From NCBI GenBank assembly GCA_028281465.1, contig JANQJV010000360.1, positions 1 to 47,861 of the forward strand: a stretch of 47,861 bases of DNA, in the 5' to 3' direction. The translations under genes were made by a program, and so were the position numbers. Source of the stretch: Azospirillaceae bacterium (lineage in GTDB: Bacteria > Pseudomonadota > Alphaproteobacteria > Azospirillales > Azospirillaceae). The notes beneath the pieces are model-generated. The model did no database searches. It was given only the letters and a program-made list of their open reading frames with translations, and was not told the origin of the DNA. The first letter of the stretch is position 1, and each line of letters starts with the position of its first letter. Positions 1-8,495 of this stretch are shown one piece after another.

Positions 1-22
1 CCATCCGACGGCGGCCCCCGCA

Positions 23-118
23 CCGGCGTGCACACGAGGCCGACGAGGCGTCGGCGCTCCCACGCAAAGGCCTCCCCGGATGGACCCGTTTGCCCAACGG
101 CACCGTCAGTTTCTTGTT
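23..118 (+). repeat. Left copy of a ~96-bp dispersed repeat (inverted against window end)
   Basis: This stretch reappears, reverse-complemented, at 47766-47861. The first 41 bases (23-63) match the other copy exactly, and the rest aligns with two 2-base indels and a few mismatches. It contains a hairpin with arms GCCGACG (39-45) and CGTCGGC (49-55), and an imperfect hairpin around TGCC..GGCA near 92-102. The outline resembles a REP/BIME-type intergenic element. No ORF is associated with it. Confidence 0.85.
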
Positions 119-614
119 GGAGTCCGGCGCTTTTCTGGCTGCACGAGGCGCGCTGAAGCACGCCCTACGAGAATAGACCCATGAGTCAATCCGATCGTTT
201 GTTGGTCTAAGTTGTTCTTGGCGATGTTGGCCAAGATAGGCCCCGCTCCCTCTGGGCTTGCGGCATTCACACATCTCTCTCGCATTTCCGTAGGGTGTGG
301 CGATCTGCCGGCACGGTCTTGCGGGTATCGAGGGCTTCGGGGCGGATCGCCACAACATCCGGTCTATCAGCCAGCGGCAACGCCAGATGTTGGGGCATGG
401 CGCCTCTGCGCTTGTCCTGGAAATCCGCGGTCCGTGCGCGCCGTGCCCCAACCTACGATTCATAACGCATTGATTTGGCGTTACTTTTCAACTCTGCGGT
501 GATCCGTGGGCCGGATCCTGCCGCCTCTCCCCTGGCATTCGGCGTCGGACCCGGTCTAGGCTCCCCACCGAACGACGATCTCCGGTTCCGCGTTTCGCCC
601 GTGATGAGGGGGCC
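119..614. other. Intergenic region without a recognisable gene
   Basis: No reading frame here has a convincing protein pattern. An ORF at 212-502 exists but is Cys/Pro/Arg-rich, has no Shine-Dalgarno sequence and no family resemblance. A weak palindrome pairs GGGGCATGGCGC near 393-404 with a complementary stretch near 438-453, perhaps a degenerate REP. The end of the region holds the ribosome binding site (GAGGGGG, about 605-611) of the next gene. Confidence 0.5.
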
Positions 615-1382
615 ATGCCGATATCCGCACGCTATCCCAGTTTGACCGACCGGCCGGTGCTGATTTCGGGCGGCGCCAGCGGCATCGGCGAGGCCTTGGT
701 GCGGGCGTTCTGCGCTCAAGGGGCGCGGGTTGCCTTCCTCGACATCGCCGACGGAGTCGCGGCGGCGGTGTGTGACTCGGTGGCTGCCGAGGGGCTGCCG
801 CGGCCGGTGTATCGATACTGCGATCTCCGCGACATCGACGCCCTGCAGCGCGCCATCGCAGACGCGGCGGCCGAAGTGGGCGAATTCCGCTGCCTGGTCA
901 ACAATGCCGCCAACGACGAACGCCATGCGCCGGACACGGTCACCTCGGCCTATTGGGACGAGCGCATGGCGGTGAATTTGAAGCACCAATTCTTCGCATC
1001 CCAGGCGGTCGCCCCCATGATGCGTGCGGCCGGTGGCGGCTCCATCGTCAATCTGGGGTCTATCAGTTGGAAACTAGGCCAGGGCAACATGCCCTGCTAC
1101 ACCACGGCCAAAGCGGCCGTCCATGGTCTTACGCGCAGCCTGGCACGCGACTGCGGCCCCTTCGGCATCCGTGTCAACACGGTGTTGCCCGGATGGGTGA
1201 TGACCCGGCGTCAGATCGAGAAGTGGTTGACACCGGAGGCCGACCGGGCCCGCGCTGCCGGCCAGTGCCTCAAAGGACGCCTGGAACCGTGGCATATCGC
1301 TGCCATGGTGCTCTTCCTGGCCGCTGATGAGTCCGCCATGTGCACCGCGCAGGAATTCACCGTCGACGGCGGCTGGGCATAG
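615..1382 (+). CDS. SDR-family sugar 1-dehydrogenase (D-xylose/aldose 1-dehydrogenase-like)
   Basis: A 255-residue classical short-chain dehydrogenase/reductase. It has the cofactor motif GGASGIGE at 19-26, NNAAN at 96-100, and the catalytic triad Ser149, Tyr162 and Lys166 (YTTAK). The C-terminus is GGWA. Many blocks match what I remember of the Caulobacter D-xylose 1-dehydrogenase XylB: YPSL near the start, FLDIAD, NDERH, YWDER.AVNL, GSISW.LG and AAQCLKGR. That suggests oxidation of an aldose to its lactone with NAD(P)+ in the cytoplasm. The substrate (xylose, arabinose, galactose or fucose) cannot be decided here. The ATG has a good ribosome binding site (GAGGGGG). The gene stands alone, with no dehydratase or lactonase beside it, and converges on the helicase gene. 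The family is sure; the sugar specificity is inference. Confidence 0.88.
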   Translation: MPISARYPSLTDRPVLISGGASGIGEALVRAFCAQGARVAFLDIADGVAAAVCDSVAAEGLPRPVYRYCDLRDIDALQRAIADAAAEVGEFRCLVNNAANDERHAPDTVTSAYWDERMAVNLKHQFFASQAVAPMMRAAGGGSIVNLGSISWKLGQGNMPCYTTAKAAVHGLTRSLARDCGPFGIRVNTVLPGWVMTRRQIEKWLTPEADRARAAGQCLKGRLEPWHIAAMVLFLAADESAMCTAQEFTVDGGWA

Positions 1383-1394
1383 CATCCGCGTCGC

Positions 1395-1478
1395 GGGATG
1401 CGCCTGGCACATCCCACCGGCCGTCGACTCCGTCAGGTGCACCGGGGAATCGGCACGTCGGATGCGCCGTGGGCATCC
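1395..1478. repeat. Two REP-like palindromes between convergent genes
   Basis: Two hairpins share the core GGATGCGCC. The first pairs GGGATG (1395-1400) with CATCCC (1410-1415); the second pairs GGATGC (1460-1465) with GCATCC (1473-1478). They lie between the convergent SDR and helicase genes and may end transcription from both sides. The same core recurs at 5352, 9718 and 26066. Confidence 0.55.
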
Positions 1479-1491
1479 CGGCTGCCGCCGG

Positions 1492-4400
1492 TCAGACGGC
1501 GCCGAACAAGTAATCCAGGTCCTCGTTTTCCATGGTGCCGACCCAGCTTCCTTCGTGCAGCATGGCACCGGCCAATGACCCCTTACGCTTCTGCAGTTCG
1601 ACGATGCGTTCTTCCACCGTGCCGGCTGCGATCAGCTTATAGACGAACACCGGCTTCTGTTGGCCGATGCGGTGGGCGCGGTCGGTCGCCTGGTCTTCCA
1701 CGGCCGGGTTCCACCATGGGTCGTAATGGATCACCGTGTCGGCGGCGGTGAGATTCAGGCCTTTACCGCCGGCTTTGAGGCTGATCAGGAAGAGTGGGCA
1801 CTCACCAGCCTGGAATTGGCGCACCGGCGCTTCCCGGTCCGTTGTGTCACCCCGCAATTCCAGAAACGGGATGCCGATGGGGGCAAGCGAACGTTTGATC
1901 AGGTCAAGCATGCTCGTGAACTGGGAGAATACCAGGATGCGGCGTCCGGATTCGATCATCTCCGGCAACATCCCCATGAGAGTATCCAGCTTGCCGCTGC
2001 CAGTCACTTTGGCTGCCGACTTGAGCTTGACCAGACGTGGATCGCAGCACGCCTGACGCAGCTTGAGCAACGCATCAAGAATGACGATGCGGCTGCGTGC
2101 CAGGCCGACACGGGCGATCTCGTCGCGCACCTTTTCGTGCATGGACAATCGGATGGTTTCATACAGGTCACGCTGATCCGTGGCCAGTTCCACGTGTTGG
2201 GCGATCTCCGTCTTTGGCGGCAGGTCGGTTGCGACCTCCGCCTTGGTGCGGCGCAGGATGAACGGTCGCAGCCGACGCGCCAGTTGGGTGCGTTTACCGG
2301 TGTCTTCGTGCTTCTCGATCGGGATGCGGAATTTGGTGGCGAAGTCGCGGTGTGTGCCCAACAGACCCGGCATAAGGAACGCGAATTGCGACCAGACCTC
2401 GCCGAGGTGGTTCTCGATCGGCGTGCCCGACAGGCACAATCGATGGTCAGCCTTGAGTCGGCAGGCAGCCCGAGTCGCTTTGGCTAGGGGATTCTTGATC
2501 GCCTGCGCCTCATCCAGCACCACCATGTACCAGTCGAATTCTGTTAAAAAATCATTGTCGCGTGCCAGGATCGCATAGGTGGTGATGACCACGTCGGCCA
2601 CTGCCATGGCATGTTTGCGGTCGTGCCGGTCCGGGCCATGCATGATCAGCACGCGCAAGCTGGGCACGAATTTGCCGGCTTCTGCCTTCCAGTTCGGTAC
2701 CAGACTGGTCGGCACCACGATCAGGATCGGACGATCGAGCCGGTCTTCGGATTTCTCCACGGCAATATGGGCCAGGGTCTGTGCCGTCTTGCCCAAGCCC
2801 ATGTCGTCGGCCAGAATGCCGGCCATGCCATTGCCGCGCAGGAACTGCAGCCAATCTAATCCTTCCTGCTGGTACGGGCGCAGCGATGCCCGGAAGGTCG
2901 GTGGCGGCGGCACCTCCTCCAGCCGATCCACCGTGCGCAGACGTCGGCCCAGTTCACGCAGGCGAAAGCCACCGTTCCAGCGCGTGCCGACGATGTCCTC
3001 CAGGTCGGTCAGCGTGGCCGCATCAGCATTATTGAGGGCCAGCTTGCCGTCGCGCGTCAGACGGCCCAGCGACAACATCTCTTGCAGAGTCTCGAGGAAC
3101 TTCGACACACGTTCGGCTGGCAAGGACAGGATGCGGCCATCATCCAAAATGGCCTTCACGCGCCCATCGTCCTTGAGTGCGGCGCGTAGGCCGCCACGTT
3201 CCAGAATGCCGACCAGGATCGGCAACAAGGGGTAACGCTGCCCCTCCACGTCAATGCCGACGTCGAGCGAGAACCAGTCACGCCCGCTTTCCAGCAGCTC
3301 GACGTCCCAGTCATCCGAGACTTCGATGATCCGGTAACGGAAATTCTCGCCCAGTTCGACCCGCCAACCTTGGCGGCGCAGTGTCTCGGCGCCGTCGAGC
3401 ACGAACTCGGCCCATAGCTCGGTGGCCGTGCGGCTGCGGAAGGCATAGCCACGCGCCGGCGCGCCTTTGCCCTGGTCCAGCGTGATGCGCACGTTCGAAA
3501 GGCCCATTTCGCGCAAGGTTTCGCCGGCGCGGTCTTCCTCCTCGCGGACCCGACGCACGAAGACTGGACCGCCGTCGCCGTCGATGCGGGCAAATTGACC
3601 GCCGTCGTCTTCGGGCACCAAGCGGCCGGCATAGTCGAAACTGAGCAACAAGGCGTTGAGCGAGCCGTCGGCGCCATCGTCCACTGCCGTGGCACCGGAC
3701 ACCGCGGTTAGTACCGGCACCGGTTCGGTGTCGATGACGACCACCTTTTCCTCTGGGCGGTCCGGCCTGGGCATGCCGCGCGGGTTGCTGCGGAAGCTTT
3801 GTGCTGCGACCTCTTCGATCTCGGCGCGGCCGGTCAATCCGGTTGCAGTGTCCACGTACCAAGCTGGATCGGAGCCGATGATACGAGTCTTGGGTGACAG
3901 GTTGATGGGCCGGCGCACGCCGGTGCGGGCATGGCGCTCCATGAGCACCTGGCGGTCTGGTCCTTCCTGCAGCGGCGTTCCGTTACTCGCCCACCGTCCC
4001 CGATCGGTGGACAGTAGCAAAGCCATCAAGGTCTCGACCCGTTCGTCTTCCGATAAGGGGATGGGCACCAGCGGCAAGCTGCGCGGGCCAATCACCTCCA
4101 GAATCTCCCGGTCCATCTCGGCGTCATCATCCTCGGGCAGCGACTGCAGGGCCCGTTTCGGCGTGGTTGCGGTGCGTTGCGGTGTGCCCCCCTCAACGGA
4201 CTCGAGCGCCACAGTGACATAAAGCGTGTCGTCACCCTCGGGCACGTCGATGGCGTAGAGAACGCGCATGTCCCGGTACGCCACGGCTGCCTGGGCCGAT
4301 GGTTTGCCCTCGGTCGGTTTGGTCTTAGCCGGTTTGGTCTGGGCCGGTTTGGTCTGGGCCGGTTTGGTCTGGGCCGGTTTGGTCTGGGCGCCGAATAGTT

Positions 4401-4521
4401 TTCGCAATTCGGCGGCTGACACGGCGGCTTCGGCCTTGCGGGCGGCACGCACGGCCGGGCGCCGCGACGTGGTCTCGGCGTCATCGGTCAGCAGGTGGAA
4501 TTGCTTGGCCCGCGCCGCCAT
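1492..4521 (-). CDS. SNF2-family DEAD/DEAH-box helicase
   Basis: A 1009-residue Swi2/Snf2 ATPase that would move along or remodel nucleoprotein using ATP. The N-terminal half (1-520) includes a low-complexity linker with five AQTKP-type repeats (about 45-70), then regions resembling the bacterial SNF2-associated domain. The motor has Walker A (ADDMGLGKT, ending at 579), DEAQ at 670-673, and the C-terminal lobe with DRAHRIGQ at 947-954. Starting at 4521 is favoured over an upstream ATG at 4656, because AGGAGGGG lies just before ATG 4521 and the extra 45 residues look non-coding. Bacterial members are often linked to transcription recycling (RapA) or defence systems; no methylase, nuclease or defence partner is adjacent, so it looks like a stand-alone gene. 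The precise role is unknown. Confidence 0.93.
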   Translation of the reverse strand: MAARAKQFHLLTDDAETTSRRPAVRAARKAEAAVSAAELRKLFGAQTKPAQTKPAQTKPAQTKPAKTKPTEGKPSAQAAVAYRDMRVLYAIDVPEGDDTLYVTVALESVEGGTPQRTATTPKRALQSLPEDDDAEMDREILEVIGPRSLPLVPIPLSEDERVETLMALLLSTDRGRWASNGTPLQEGPDRQVLMERHARTGVRRPINLSPKTRIIGSDPAWYVDTATGLTGRAEIEEVAAQSFRSNPRGMPRPDRPEEKVVVIDTEPVPVLTAVSGATAVDDGADGSLNALLLSFDYAGRLVPEDDGGQFARIDGDGGPVFVRRVREEEDRAGETLREMGLSNVRITLDQGKGAPARGYAFRSRTATELWAEFVLDGAETLRRQGWRVELGENFRYRIIEVSDDWDVELLESGRDWFSLDVGIDVEGQRYPLLPILVGILERGGLRAALKDDGRVKAILDDGRILSLPAERVSKFLETLQEMLSLGRLTRDGKLALNNADAATLTDLEDIVGTRWNGGFRLRELGRRLRTVDRLEEVPPPPTFRASLRPYQQEGLDWLQFLRGNGMAGILADDMGLGKTAQTLAHIAVEKSEDRLDRPILIVVPTSLVPNWKAEAGKFVPSLRVLIMHGPDRHDRKHAMAVADVVITTYAILARDNDFLTEFDWYMVVLDEAQAIKNPLAKATRAACRLKADHRLCLSGTPIENHLGEVWSQFAFLMPGLLGTHRDFATKFRIPIEKHEDTGKRTQLARRLRPFILRRTKAEVATDLPPKTEIAQHVELATDQRDLYETIRLSMHEKVRDEIARVGLARSRIVILDALLKLRQACCDPRLVKLKSAAKVTGSGKLDTLMGMLPEMIESGRRILVFSQFTSMLDLIKRSLAPIGIPFLELRGDTTDREAPVRQFQAGECPLFLISLKAGGKGLNLTAADTVIHYDPWWNPAVEDQATDRAHRIGQQKPVFVYKLIAAGTVEERIVELQKRKGSLAGAMLHEGSWVGTMENEDLDYLFGAV
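4316..4390 (-). repeat. 15-bp minisatellite inside the helicase gene
   Basis: Five head-to-tail 15-base units (GGTTTGGTCTGGGCC on the plus strand). The middle three are identical; the first and last differ at one or two bases. They encode AQTKP repeats, with AKTKP at the end, in the disordered N-terminal part of the SNF2 protein. The unit is a multiple of three, so copy-number change would keep the frame. Confidence 0.9.
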
Positions 4522-4912
4522 CGTCTGCCCCTCCTGCACCCGTCGTTTCATCGTCTTGGTCCAGAACGGCTGCGGCGTTGCCGGCACTCGGCCTCGTGAT
4601 TTCCCGCGGCGTTCAATGACCAGAAAACCGATGTCGCAGCCGCGCCAGGAGACCACATCACCTCAACCATCCTATGACATCTCATCGTCTATCACAAAAT
4701 ATTGCTCGCGTCACCCCTAATGCCACAAAAAATGGTCTCAACCCTATATCTATTGATCGATTGCAAATGCTTACAATTCGAATCTTTTTCTGACGGGTCA
4801 GAGTCAGGATGGCGGTAGGGGGGCAAAGCCGTTGGCCGTGCAACGCTCAAAGCAGGCGTTGCGGTGACAAGGCCGGTCCGAGGCGTTTGGATGGTGGCGG
4901 GCGGAGGGAATC
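4522..4912. other. Intergenic region with an AT-rich core
   Basis: The span between the helicase start and the LysR remnant has an AT-rich core (about 4660-4800) that contrasts with the GC-rich surroundings. It probably holds the helicase promoter, but I could not fix -35/-10 boxes with confidence. Nothing codes here that I can support. Confidence 0.45.
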
Positions 4913-5458
4913 ATGGATCGGTTCGTGGCGATGAGAGCCGTTTAGGCCACGGCCAAATCCAGTGGGTTCGTGATGGCGGTGCGGCCACTGCGGGTGGCCC
5001 AGTTGGTGGTCAGCAAACGTGTCGACCTTTTGGAAACCCATTTGGCGGGACGGTTCTTGCACCGCACCACGCGGCCGGTGTCGCTGACGCGGACCTGCCA
5101 AGCCTATTTTTCTGAACATTGCTTGCGTATCGTGTCCGATGCCGAGGAGATGGAGCAGACGATCGGTCGCCTACACGCCGAACCGCGCGGGCTGCTGCGG
5201 CTGAGCTGTCCAACGTCGTTCGGTACGCTTCACGTGGGACCGGTGTTGTGCGGTTTCCAGAGCCAATACCCGGAGTTGGCAATCGAATTGCTGTCGAACG
5301 ACTGGAATCCCAATCCTTTCGAGGAAGGCTGTGACCTGGTGTACGTGCTGCGGGATGCGCATGGCGCACCCTACGCGTCGCCAGCCACGGTCGGGAGTTT
5401 GGCCATGGCGTCCGTCGCCCACGCCTTTGGGTACCGGCCATCCCGGACCCAGCGGTGA
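4913..5458 (+). pseudogene. LysR-type transcriptional regulator pseudogene
   Basis: Reading from ATG 4913 gives MDRFVAMRAV, then an in-frame TAG (4943-4945), after which the same frame continues as a recognisable LysR regulator. The end of the helix-turn-helix domain reads LLETHLAGRFLHRTTR, followed by the linker segment RLHAEPRGLLRLS and the start of the effector domain (GFQSQYPELAIELL). Intact relatives are about 300 residues; this one ends after about 181 codons, and the last 35 no longer resemble the family. A REP-like palindrome sits at the point where similarity is lost. The recognition helix region is also poorly conserved. It is therefore almost certainly inactive: a premature stop plus loss of the C-terminal half. 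Reading through the stop codon would still give only a truncated effector domain. Confidence 0.85.
5352..5371. repeat. REP-like palindrome in the LysR remnant
   Basis: GGGATGCGC, then ATG, then GCGCACCC, followed by TACG. It is a near copy of the palindrome at 9718-9736 and lies just upstream of a RAYT pseudogene, the class of transposase known to mobilise such elements. Confidence 0.6.
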
Positions 5459-5473
5459 AAGCTTGAGTACGGT

Positions 5474-5923
5474 CAGTCGGCGACAGGGGGCACGAGCCGG
5501 TGCTTGACCGGGTCGAAATGGACATCATCGATGGGGGTGGCTAGATCCGCCTCGTCGCACACCCTGTGCGTCCAGAACCGCCGCTGCCAGACGGCCGCCC
5601 CCCCCTGGACCGCGCGGCTCTGGTTCGTCGGCGCTTGGAGTCCGAGAACGGGTGAGGCGGACGGGGAAAACCGCCGCGTGATCCGGGGAATAGCGCGCGG
5701 AGAAATCGGCGCGGCTATCGGGCAAGAGCCAGGCCGCATGCCTGTGGTCAGGGAGGACGACCTAGCCTCGATGGTGAACGGCAGCTCGGTCCAGACCCGA
5801 TCGGACGGCCGCGCCCAGCCGATTCACCATCGCGGGGTCCGCGAAGAGGCGTCGCCGTTCGTGGGTCAGAACCGTGACGCAATACGCCCCGCCGGGAACG
5901 CAGCAACGACGATTGTCGGTCAT
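5474..5923 (-). pseudogene. REP-associated tyrosine transposase (RAYT, Y1_Tnp) pseudogene
   Basis: The N-terminus from ATG 5923 has the typical RAYT opening MTDNRR..VPGGAYCVTVLTHERR. The frame then breaks. A second frame (near 5725-5765) carries VVLPDHRH, the equivalent of the catalytic HUH motif (normally PDHMH or PDHLH), followed by LPDSRADFSARY. A third frame carries the C-terminal block VWQRRFWTHR..DEADLATPIDDVHFDPVKHRLV. At least two frameshifts and loss of the last residues make it inactive. Intact members are about 150-180 residues single-strand HUH nucleases that bind REP palindromes, several of which occur in this window. A GGGAGAG ribosome binding site precedes the ATG. The tyrosine nucleophile is not recognisable with certainty. 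Confidence 0.87.
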
Positions 5924-5959
5924 GCGTCTCTCCCCTGAGCCCGCGCGCCCAGGCACGCG

Positions 5960-6475
5960 TTAGGATTGTTGTTGGGCGATGCGGAGTTGGCGGGCGCGGG
6001 TAAGGATGGTGTCTTCCAACTGGGTCGCCGTGTTGTCGATGGTGGGGGCATCGCTCCAGCCGGCGTCGTCGCGCTGCTGGCGGAACACGGACACCCGCAG
6101 GCCATCCGAGCGCAGTTGTCGGCCGAGGATGTAGAGATTGACCTTGAAGCGTTCCTGCGGCGTTTCTGGTGGCGAATACCAGTCGGTGAGAATCACGCCG
6201 CCAAATGGGTCGGCCGAGGCGATCGGCATGAACGACAACGTGTCGAGCGACGCGCGCCACAGGAAACTGTTGACGCCGATGCGGCCACCTTCCTCTTCGT
6301 CGCTGCCGCCCAGATCCAATAGGGAGATGCCACCGCCACCGCCGAAAATGCTGCCAGCCCTGGCGTCTCTGGTTTCTTCCTGCGTCTGCGGTACCTGCGT
6401 GGCGGTCTGCTGGCCGCAACCAGTACAGAGGACGGCGACGAAACAAGCGCCCAAAATCCTCGCGTATTGGCTCAT
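5960..6475 (-). CDS. DUF3576 family lipoprotein
   Basis: A 171-residue protein with a lipoprotein signal peptide: a short hydrophobic segment ends in the lipobox LCTGC with the acylated Cys at 20. A Gly-rich and acidic linker follows, then the conserved DUF3576 domain (about 65-170) with the recognisable blocks FLWRASLDTLSFMP, ASADPFGGVI, TDWYSPPETP.ERFKVN and ILTRARQLR. The family is widespread in alphaproteobacteria and its role is not established; it is presumably periplasmic and membrane-anchored. It lies downstream of the porin gene on the same strand but is separated from it by a strong terminator, so it probably has its own promoter. No strong Shine-Dalgarno precedes ATG 6475, leaving the start slightly uncertain, although the signal peptide fits it. 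Confidence 0.88.
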   Translation of the reverse strand: MSQYARILGACFVAVLCTGCGQQTATQVPQTQEETRDARAGSIFGGGGGISLLDLGGSDEEEGGRIGVNSFLWRASLDTLSFMPIASADPFGGVILTDWYSPPETPQERFKVNLYILGRQLRSDGLRVSVFRQQRDDAGWSDAPTIDNTATQLEDTILTRARQLRIAQQQS

Positions 6476-6583
6476 GATGTCTATACCCGATCTCGATGAA
6501 TTCCGACGGGAGGATATCTAGCCCAGCTTTCAAGGGAGCGCGAGACCGAACGTGTGTCCGGATCGAGATCTCGGGCAATCGGC

Positions 6584-6617
6584 AAACAAAAAAGGTGGCG
6601 CCCGAAGGCGCCACCCC
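6584..6617 (-). terminator. Rho-independent terminator of the porin gene
   Basis: On the minus strand a perfect 9-bp stem (GGTGGCGCC/GGCGCCACC, plus-strand arms 6594-6602 and 6607-6615, 4-base loop) is followed by six T residues and a further T-rich stretch. It begins 27 bases after the porin stop codon. Confidence 0.93.
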
Positions 6618-6643
6618 TGCAACCGTCGAGGACGGCTGTGGTC

Positions 6644-7975
6644 TTAGAAGCGAACCCGAACGCTGGTGACAAACGCGTCGCCGTCGACTTCGACGTCACC
6701 GCGGCTGTTCAGCGGGGTGATTTCGGTTTCGGTGTGATAGTAGTCTGCTCTGATCTCCAGGCCGTTGGCGATCTGGTAGCTACCACCAACGGAAATCTGC
6801 CACTCGTCGGCGACGTCGTTACCACCGATGCTACCCTGGTGTTCGCCGTAGCCGATGCCAACCCCGACCGGGCCCTGCTCGTAGGTGGCCGCGACCGCCC
6901 ACTTATCGATTTCCGCACCATCGATGCTGGCGGCGGCGTTCCAATCTGAAGCGGTGAAGTCGTCTTCGTCGGTTTGACCATAGACGCCACCCAGGGAGAA
7001 GCCTGCGTAGCTGAAGATTGCGCCAATCTGCCAAGAGAACAGATCGCCGAACCGCTGCTCGTCGACGGCGTCCGCGTAGCTACCGTTGAAGCCAACCTGA
7101 ACGCCGACGCCGTTGAACTCGCCGTCGTAGGTCAGGCCGAAGCCGAAGATATCTTCGTAGTCGTCGTCGACGCTCTGCTCATTCAACTGCGTAAGCGTTG
7201 CGTTACCCTGCTCGCTGCCTTGACCAAAGTTCGGCTGGTAGCTCACACCGGCCTGGAAGCCCATGAAATCCGGGGTGAAGTACACCAGCTTGGTGTCGTC
7301 GCCGGTGTTGAACGGCTCGATGTAGTTGACGTTGCTCTGGATGACGTTGAGCCGGCCAGCAATGGCCACGTCCGCCTGGCCAGTGGTCAAGGTGCCGTTG
7401 TTGATCAGGTTGACCAGGTTGGTCGAGAAGTCAGTCCGGCTGACGATGTCGTTGGTCGCGTCCGTGTCGGCCGCACGAATGGTCTGGGCGTTACCCAGGT
7501 TGGCAGTCAAGGAACCGAGATTGGCTTCGTCGAGATAATCGCCCGCGCTACCGTCGAGCTGGCCGATACCAACGGTTGGGAAGAAAACCGCCAGCGTGTC
7601 TGCGCCGTCGTTGTCGCCGAGGCGAACTTCACCAAATGTACCGGAAACATAAAGCCACGCTTCGTCAGTATCGAGGTCGGTACCGGCGGCGTCGAAGTCC
7701 AGCTCAAGACCGAACTCCAGGCCGTTGTCAGCCACGGCGTCGGCATTGATGATGAAGTCGTAGTCCGTGTTTACCGCGATATCAGCTTCTTCGGCAGTGC
7801 TGGCGCGGGCATTGTTCAGCCCTCCGGCCTCTTCGGCCAGACTGTCTTCGTCGAACCAGCCGAATTCGAAATTGACGCTGCCCGACAGTTCGACCGTGAA
7901 TTCCTGCGCGGTGGCCGGTTGCGCGAAAGCCGCAAGGCCGGCGATCGCCGTGGTAGCAAGAAGAATGCGCTTCAT
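6644..7975 (-). CDS. Outer-membrane porin
   Basis: A 443-residue general porin of the alphaproteobacterial type. It starts with a Sec signal peptide (MKRILLATTAIAGLAAFAQP, cleaved near residue 23 after ATA). The mature part is acidic and shows alternating beta-strand patterns, an early block GEVRLGDNDG typical of Gram-negative porins, and a C-terminal strand ending in Phe (VRVRF) for Bam-dependent assembly. It would form a passive channel for small polar solutes. ATG 7975 is chosen over TTG 7984, because GGAGG lies nine bases before the ATG but abuts the TTG. Single-gene transcription is implied by the terminator just downstream and a long leader upstream. Specificity cannot be read from the sequence. 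Confidence 0.93.
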   Translation of the reverse strand: MKRILLATTAIAGLAAFAQPATAQEFTVELSGSVNFEFGWFDEDSLAEEAGGLNNARASTAEEADIAVNTDYDFIINADAVADNGLEFGLELDFDAAGTDLDTDEAWLYVSGTFGEVRLGDNDGADTLAVFFPTVGIGQLDGSAGDYLDEANLGSLTANLGNAQTIRAADTDATNDIVSRTDFSTNLVNLINNGTLTTGQADVAIAGRLNVIQSNVNYIEPFNTGDDTKLVYFTPDFMGFQAGVSYQPNFGQGSEQGNATLTQLNEQSVDDDYEDIFGFGLTYDGEFNGVGVQVGFNGSYADAVDEQRFGDLFSWQIGAIFSYAGFSLGGVYGQTDEDDFTASDWNAAASIDGAEIDKWAVAATYEQGPVGVGIGYGEHQGSIGGNDVADEWQISVGGSYQIANGLEIRADYYHTETEITPLNSRGDVEVDGDAFVTSVRVRF

Positions 7976-8350
7976 AGCCTTCAACCTCCGTTAGATAGGC
8001 CTCTCATGGCCTCCGTTTTTCCGCCCTTGTTCCCGACAGTCGCCTCGCGCCACCAGGAGCACCGGAGAACCTGGATCGGTAAATAATCCCGGGCTGGCAA
8101 AGTCGGGAAGGTCTAATTTGCTTTTCGGCAACTAAACCGCCCCCCTGTGACGGGTCCGCAACAAATACCGATCGCTCAACCGACCGACCGAGCACGTTCG
8201 GATGTTCAATCGCTGCTCTTCAATCTCGAATGGACTCTAAGATGTGCGTCATATTTGGCACACGAATACAGAGGCGGTCTTTATGGGGGCATAAAGTCGC
8301 TAGAAAAGCGGCGAACGCGTGGGTGGTGGTATGTTTTTTGCTTTAAATTT
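7976..8350. other. Porin upstream region
   Basis: About 375 bases without a convincing gene. The stretch nearest the porin start must hold its leader and promoter. An imperfect inverted repeat (GTGCG..CATATTT..GGCAC) occurs near 8241-8262. No sigma-70 pair could be assigned confidently. Confidence 0.4.
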
Positions 8351-8468
8351 TCTCTCACCCACAGTGGGAGAGGGTGGCCGGGTGAGGGTGGGGCAACAGG
8401 GACGGGGGAGCCAGCATCGTTCGGGTCGAGACCCCCCTCACACCATCCCCTCTCCCAACGGGAGAACG
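8351..8468. repeat. Complex intergenic repeat (paired CTCTCCC palindromes, BIME-like)
   Basis: A left block has the hairpin CTCTCACC..GGGAGAG (8352-8372) followed by GGTGAGGGTGGGG. A right block has CCCCCCTCACACCATCCCC followed by CTCTCCCAACGGGAGA. The two blocks are inverted copies of one another around a ~30-base centre. Such elements are common dispersed repeats in proteobacterial genomes. It ends 27 bases beyond the 3' end of the JmjC gene. Confidence 0.7.
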
Positions 8469-8495
8469 GTTTTAACGCTTTGATTAATAGTGATT

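Noticed and set aside
212..502. Plus-strand ORF of 96 codons near the left end
   Set aside because: No ribosome binding site, unlikely composition and no resemblance to a family.
7984..8086. Longer plus-strand ORF across the porin gene and its leader
   Set aside because: Antisense shadow of the porin gene, which has a signal peptide and terminator.
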